Position numbers and translations under genes: made by a program. Of a stretch of DNA of 64,000 nucleotides, positions 61,515-64,000 are shown piece after piece. The stretch covers positions 806,001 through 870,000 of the forward strand of contig OY782766.1 in NCBI GenBank assembly GCA_963678235.1. Reading direction: 5' to 3'. The stretch's first letter is position 1; each line of letters opens with the position of its first letter. This DNA is from JABMQB01 sp963678235 (lineage in GTDB: Bacteria > Bacteroidota > Bacteroidia > Bacteroidales > Prolixibacteraceae). Below the pieces are notes generated by a model. It was not told the origin of the DNA, did not search any database, and worked only from the letters and a program-made list of their open reading frames with translations.

Positions 61515-61985
61515 GTGAAAAGGTGGCATAAAATAGCAAGTATAGTATTACTAATCCCATTTTTATTTTCAACAATTGGAGTGTTGGTATACAATTCTGA
61601 ATGTACGTGTACCGGATCAGAACATTATAGCTTATATGTCACGCCGAATAGCTGCGATACAGCAACTAATGAAATCGACAGATGTTGCGGATCAAATGAA
61701 ATAGAAAAATCATGTACTCCATGTGAATTAGGAGACGCCTGTGGTTGTGACGATTATAAACTGCAATTTGTTAAAATAAAAAGCCAGTTTGCTAATGAAG
61801 ATATCAGTAAAATAGAAGCTAAAACTATTTCTATTTTAGTTACCGCTTTATTATTCAACGAAGATTTTAATTTTGAACCAGATAATTCAAGGCTTGGGTA
61901 CTATTACATTGATCCACCAAATAAAATCACCGGCTTCGAATTTCTTATCCAAATCAACCAACTCAAAATCCCTCACATCGCTTAA
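61515..61985 (+). CDS. Cysteine-rich small exported protein next to a TonB receptor
   Basis: 156 residues, GTG start directly before the membrane/signal segment (WHKIASIVLLIPFLFSTIGVLVY). Nine cysteines fall within about 55 residues, in the patterns ECTC, RCC, CTPC and ACGC, suggesting metal binding or disulfides. From memory it resembles the small HYC_CC_PP-type Bacteroidota proteins encoded before TonB-dependent receptors. It precedes the receptor gene by 62 bp, so it is likely co-transcribed with it. Function unknown. Confidence 0.75.
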   Translation: MKRWHKIASIVLLIPFLFSTIGVLVYNSECTCTGSEHYSLYVTPNSCDTATNEIDRCCGSNEIEKSCTPCELGDACGCDDYKLQFVKIKSQFANEDISKIEAKTISILVTALLFNEDFNFEPDNSRLGYYYIDPPNKITGFEFLIQINQLKIPHIA

Positions 61986-62047
61986 GGTTATTTAGCTGAA
62001 TTATAGTTAATTAATGTGGCAGATTATTCTGCTGTAAATCTTAAGCA

Positions 62048-64000
62048 ATGAAAAAATATATAATATATATTGTCCTTTTTATTCCTATTATGTCCTTTTC
62101 ACAGGAGATAACTGGAATTGTTTCCGGCAACGATAATGAAGGGAAACAAGCCCTGCCAGGTGTGAACATCTATTGGCAGGGAACAAGTGATGGGGTTGTG
62201 TCGAACAATGAAGGTGAATTTAATATACGCAAGAGTGAAGGGCAACACATGTTGGTATTCAGCTTTGTTGGGTATAACTCAAAAGTGGTTCATATTTCAA
62301 ATAATAAACCACTGAAGGTAATTCTTGAACCCAATCTTGAATTGGGCGAAGTAACCGTTGTAAAAAAGGATAAAGGTTCTTATTTATCCGCTATTAATCC
62401 TATTCAAACTGAAAAGATTACAGGGGCAGAGCTTCATAAGGCAGCATGCTGCAATTTAGCCGAAAGTTTTGAAACCAACCCTTCTGTAGATGTTAGTTAT
62501 TCCGATGCAGTATCAGGCGCAAAGCAAATTAAGCTGCTTGGGCTTGCCGGAACGTATTCAAAGTTACAAACCGAAAATATCCCTAATTTGGGAGGACTGG
62601 CAACCAGTTATGGATTAACCTATATTCCGGGACCATGGATGGAATCTATGCAAATATCAAAAGGTACAGCTTCAGTATTAAACGGCTATGAATCCATAAC
62701 CGGACAAATTAATGTGGAATTTAAAAAGCCGGATTCAGAAGAAAAATTACATCTGAACGCTTTTGCCGGTGCTTCTGGAAAAAAGGAGTTTAATGGCAAC
62801 ACGAATTTAAAACTCAAAGGGGATACATTGACTACTGGGCTGCTGGTTCATTGGGAGGATTTATCCCAGGAAAACGATGATAATAAAGACGGGTTTCTTG
62901 ACGAGCCGTTGATTAAACAATTTCATGTATTGAACCGATGGAAATTTAACAATCAAAAAGGATACATGGCACAAACCGGAGTTAACCTGTTAGTCGAAGA
63001 TCGTTCAGGTGGACAATCTGGTTTTGATAAAAACCTTCCGCGAAATGCCAATACTCTCTATGGGGTTAATATCAACACAACAAGAATTGAGGCTTTTTTT
63101 AAAAATGGCTATGTCTTCCCAAATCAACGAGTTGCCATCGCCTTTTTATCCAATTATTATTACCACGAACAGGAATCATTTTTTGGCTTAAATGATTTTG
63201 ATGCCAACGAATCAAAGTTTTTTTCGAACCTTATCCTAACACTTGACCTGGATAAAAATGCCCTGCACACCTTAAATACAGGTGCATCGTATGTTTTTAA
63301 TAAATTCGATGAAAAGCTTGTTTCACTTGATCAGGATTATATGAGTGTGAGGAAGGAATCGGTGACTGGTTTGTTTGCTGAATATACATTCAAGCCAAAT
63401 CCAAAATTCTCGTTTATGACAGGCATCCGAACCGATTTTCATAATTTGTTTGGCACCATTGTGACACCACGAATGCATTTTAGATACAGCCCGATTGAGC
63501 AACTGGCTTTTAGGGCAAGTGCAGGAAAAGGGTACAGGTCTGCCAATATTTTATCCGAAAATATGTTCCTTTTAAATAGCTCCAGAAAACTTAGCTGGGA
63601 AGAAGATATTTATCTCGAAAATGCCTGGAATTATGGCGCAAGCCTTGTCCAAACTTATAATTTATTCGATAGGCCTTTGCAAATAAACACCGAATTTTAC
63701 AGAACTGATTTTTTAGAGCAGATCATTGTTGACAGGGAAACATCGACCAGCGAAATACTTCTAAATCCATTGGATGGTAAATCATATGCAAATAGTTTTC
63801 AAATTGATTTAAAATATGAAGTATTAAAACGATTGGATTTAACGCTCGCATACCGTTCAAACGATGTAAAACAGACAATTGGCGGAGTTTTGAAAGAAAA
63901 GCCATTAACAAGCAGATATAAAGGCTTAGTCTCGTTAAATTATACCACAAACCTTAAAAAATGGATGTTTGATTTTACAACCCAGTTTAATGGGGGAGGT
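62048..64000 (+). CDS. TonB-dependent receptor (3' truncated by window end)
   Basis: 651 codons are open to the last base. Signal peptide (YIIYIVLFIPIMSFSQ), then a carboxypeptidase-regulatory-like domain (about 20-105, VNIYWQGTSDGVVSNNEGEF) and a plug domain. The plug has a vicinal Cys134-Cys135 pair (HKAACCNLAESFETNPSV), LGLAGTYSKLQTENIPNLGG, and ISKGTASVLNGYESITGQINVEFKKP. Barrel strands follow. It imports a ligand across the outer membrane using TonB energy. The Cys pair and the Cys-rich neighbour point to a metal or metal complex; this is inference. Confidence 0.9.
   Translation, partial: MKKYIIYIVLFIPIMSFSQEITGIVSGNDNEGKQALPGVNIYWQGTSDGVVSNNEGEFNIRKSEGQHMLVFSFVGYNSKVVHISNNKPLKVILEPNLELGEVTVVKKDKGSYLSAINPIQTEKITGAELHKAACCNLAESFETNPSVDVSYSDAVSGAKQIKLLGLAGTYSKLQTENIPNLGGLATSYGLTYIPGPWMESMQISKGTASVLNGYESITGQINVEFKKPDSEEKLHLNAFAGASGKKEFNGNTNLKLKGDTLTTGLLVHWEDLSQENDDNKDGFLDEPLIKQFHVLNRWKFNNQKGYMAQTGVNLLVEDRSGGQSGFDKNLPRNANTLYGVNINTTRIEAFFKNGYVFPNQRVAIAFLSNYYYHEQESFFGLNDFDANESKFFSNLILTLDLDKNALHTLNTGASYVFNKFDEKLVSLDQDYMSVRKESVTGLFAEYTFKPNPKFSFMTGIRTDFHNLFGTIVTPRMHFRYSPIEQLAFRASAGKGYRSANILSENMFLLNSSRKLSWEEDIYLENAWNYGASLVQTYNLFDRPLQINTEFYRTDFLEQIIVDRETSTSEILLNPLDGKSYANSFQIDLKYEVLKRLDLTLAYRSNDVKQTIGGVLKEKPLTSRYKGLVSLNYTTNLKKWMFDFTTQFNGGG

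Noticed and set aside
1..64000. CRISPR array, rRNA operon, prophage or restriction system
   Set aside because: No regularly spaced repeats of about 30 bp, no rRNA-like sequence, and no phage structural, integrase, Cas or restriction-enzyme genes were seen anywhere in the window.

Overview
The window is AT-rich and comes from a member of the Bacteroidota, most likely a marine or anaerobic Bacteroidales/Marinilabiliales-type organism (Prolixibacteraceae-like; this is inference from gene content). Evidence: a UpxY-type NusG paralogue heads a polysaccharide locus, the last gene is a TonB-dependent receptor with a carboxypeptidase-regulatory N-terminus, there is a biotin-dependent Na+-pumping decarboxylase pair, SPOR-domain cell-wall proteins, a Bacteroidota-style LptD, and starts lack Shine-Dalgarno sequences.

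Left part (1-15.4 kb). The 3' end of a biotin carboxyltransferase and its membrane beta subunit (oadAB-like) are followed by a LacI-regulated sugar unit (LacI regulator, DUF6786-like lipoprotein, FucP-type permease) with two matching palindromic operator candidates. A very large secreted CotH-kinase-like protein and a tRNA-Leu(CAG) lie on the minus strand. A second LacI regulator is divergent from a nucleotide-sugar cluster: GDP-mannose 3,5-epimerase, an unusual nucleotidyltransferase-GHMP-kinase-like fusion, mannose-1-phosphate guanylyltransferase and a rhamnose-mutarotase-family protein.

Housekeeping part (15.4-25.4 kb). pyrBI carries what looks like a leader-peptide/terminator attenuator. 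Then come yigZ, dnaA, an MCE protein and an N-acetylmuramoyl-alanine amidase that share a SPOR-like C-terminus, lptD (TTG start) and ridA. A 1.07-kb gap after ridA holds two abutting, oppositely oriented insertion-sequence relics (IS982-type and IS4-type).

Exopolysaccharide part (26.4-54.7 kb). Apart from a beta-helix lipoprotein at its far end and an IS200 element, all genes run on the minus strand. From upxY downward they are: polysaccharide pyruvyl transferase, FrhB-like protein, Wzx flippase, five glycosyltransferases, Wzy-like polymerase, initiating phosphoglycosyltransferase, NodB deacetylase, Wza and Wzc, then a small HAD protein. Beyond an IS200-type insertion follows a cassette of NAD-synthase-like enzyme, AMP-forming ligase, PrmC-family methyltransferase, MBOAT, SGNH protein, acyl carrier protein and AsnB. 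The ligase/carrier/MBOAT/SGNH quartet has the logic of the Gram-positive Dlt system. I propose it decorates the exported glycan with an activated acid; this is the main candidate for an undescribed system.

Right part (54.7-64 kb). An 866-bp gene-free stretch precedes ferritin, a RelA-type (p)ppGpp synthetase with a degenerate hydrolase motif, two TPR proteins, an M49-like metallopeptidase lipoprotein with an HEXXH motif, a cysteine-rich small protein and the 5' part of a TonB-dependent receptor that runs off the window.
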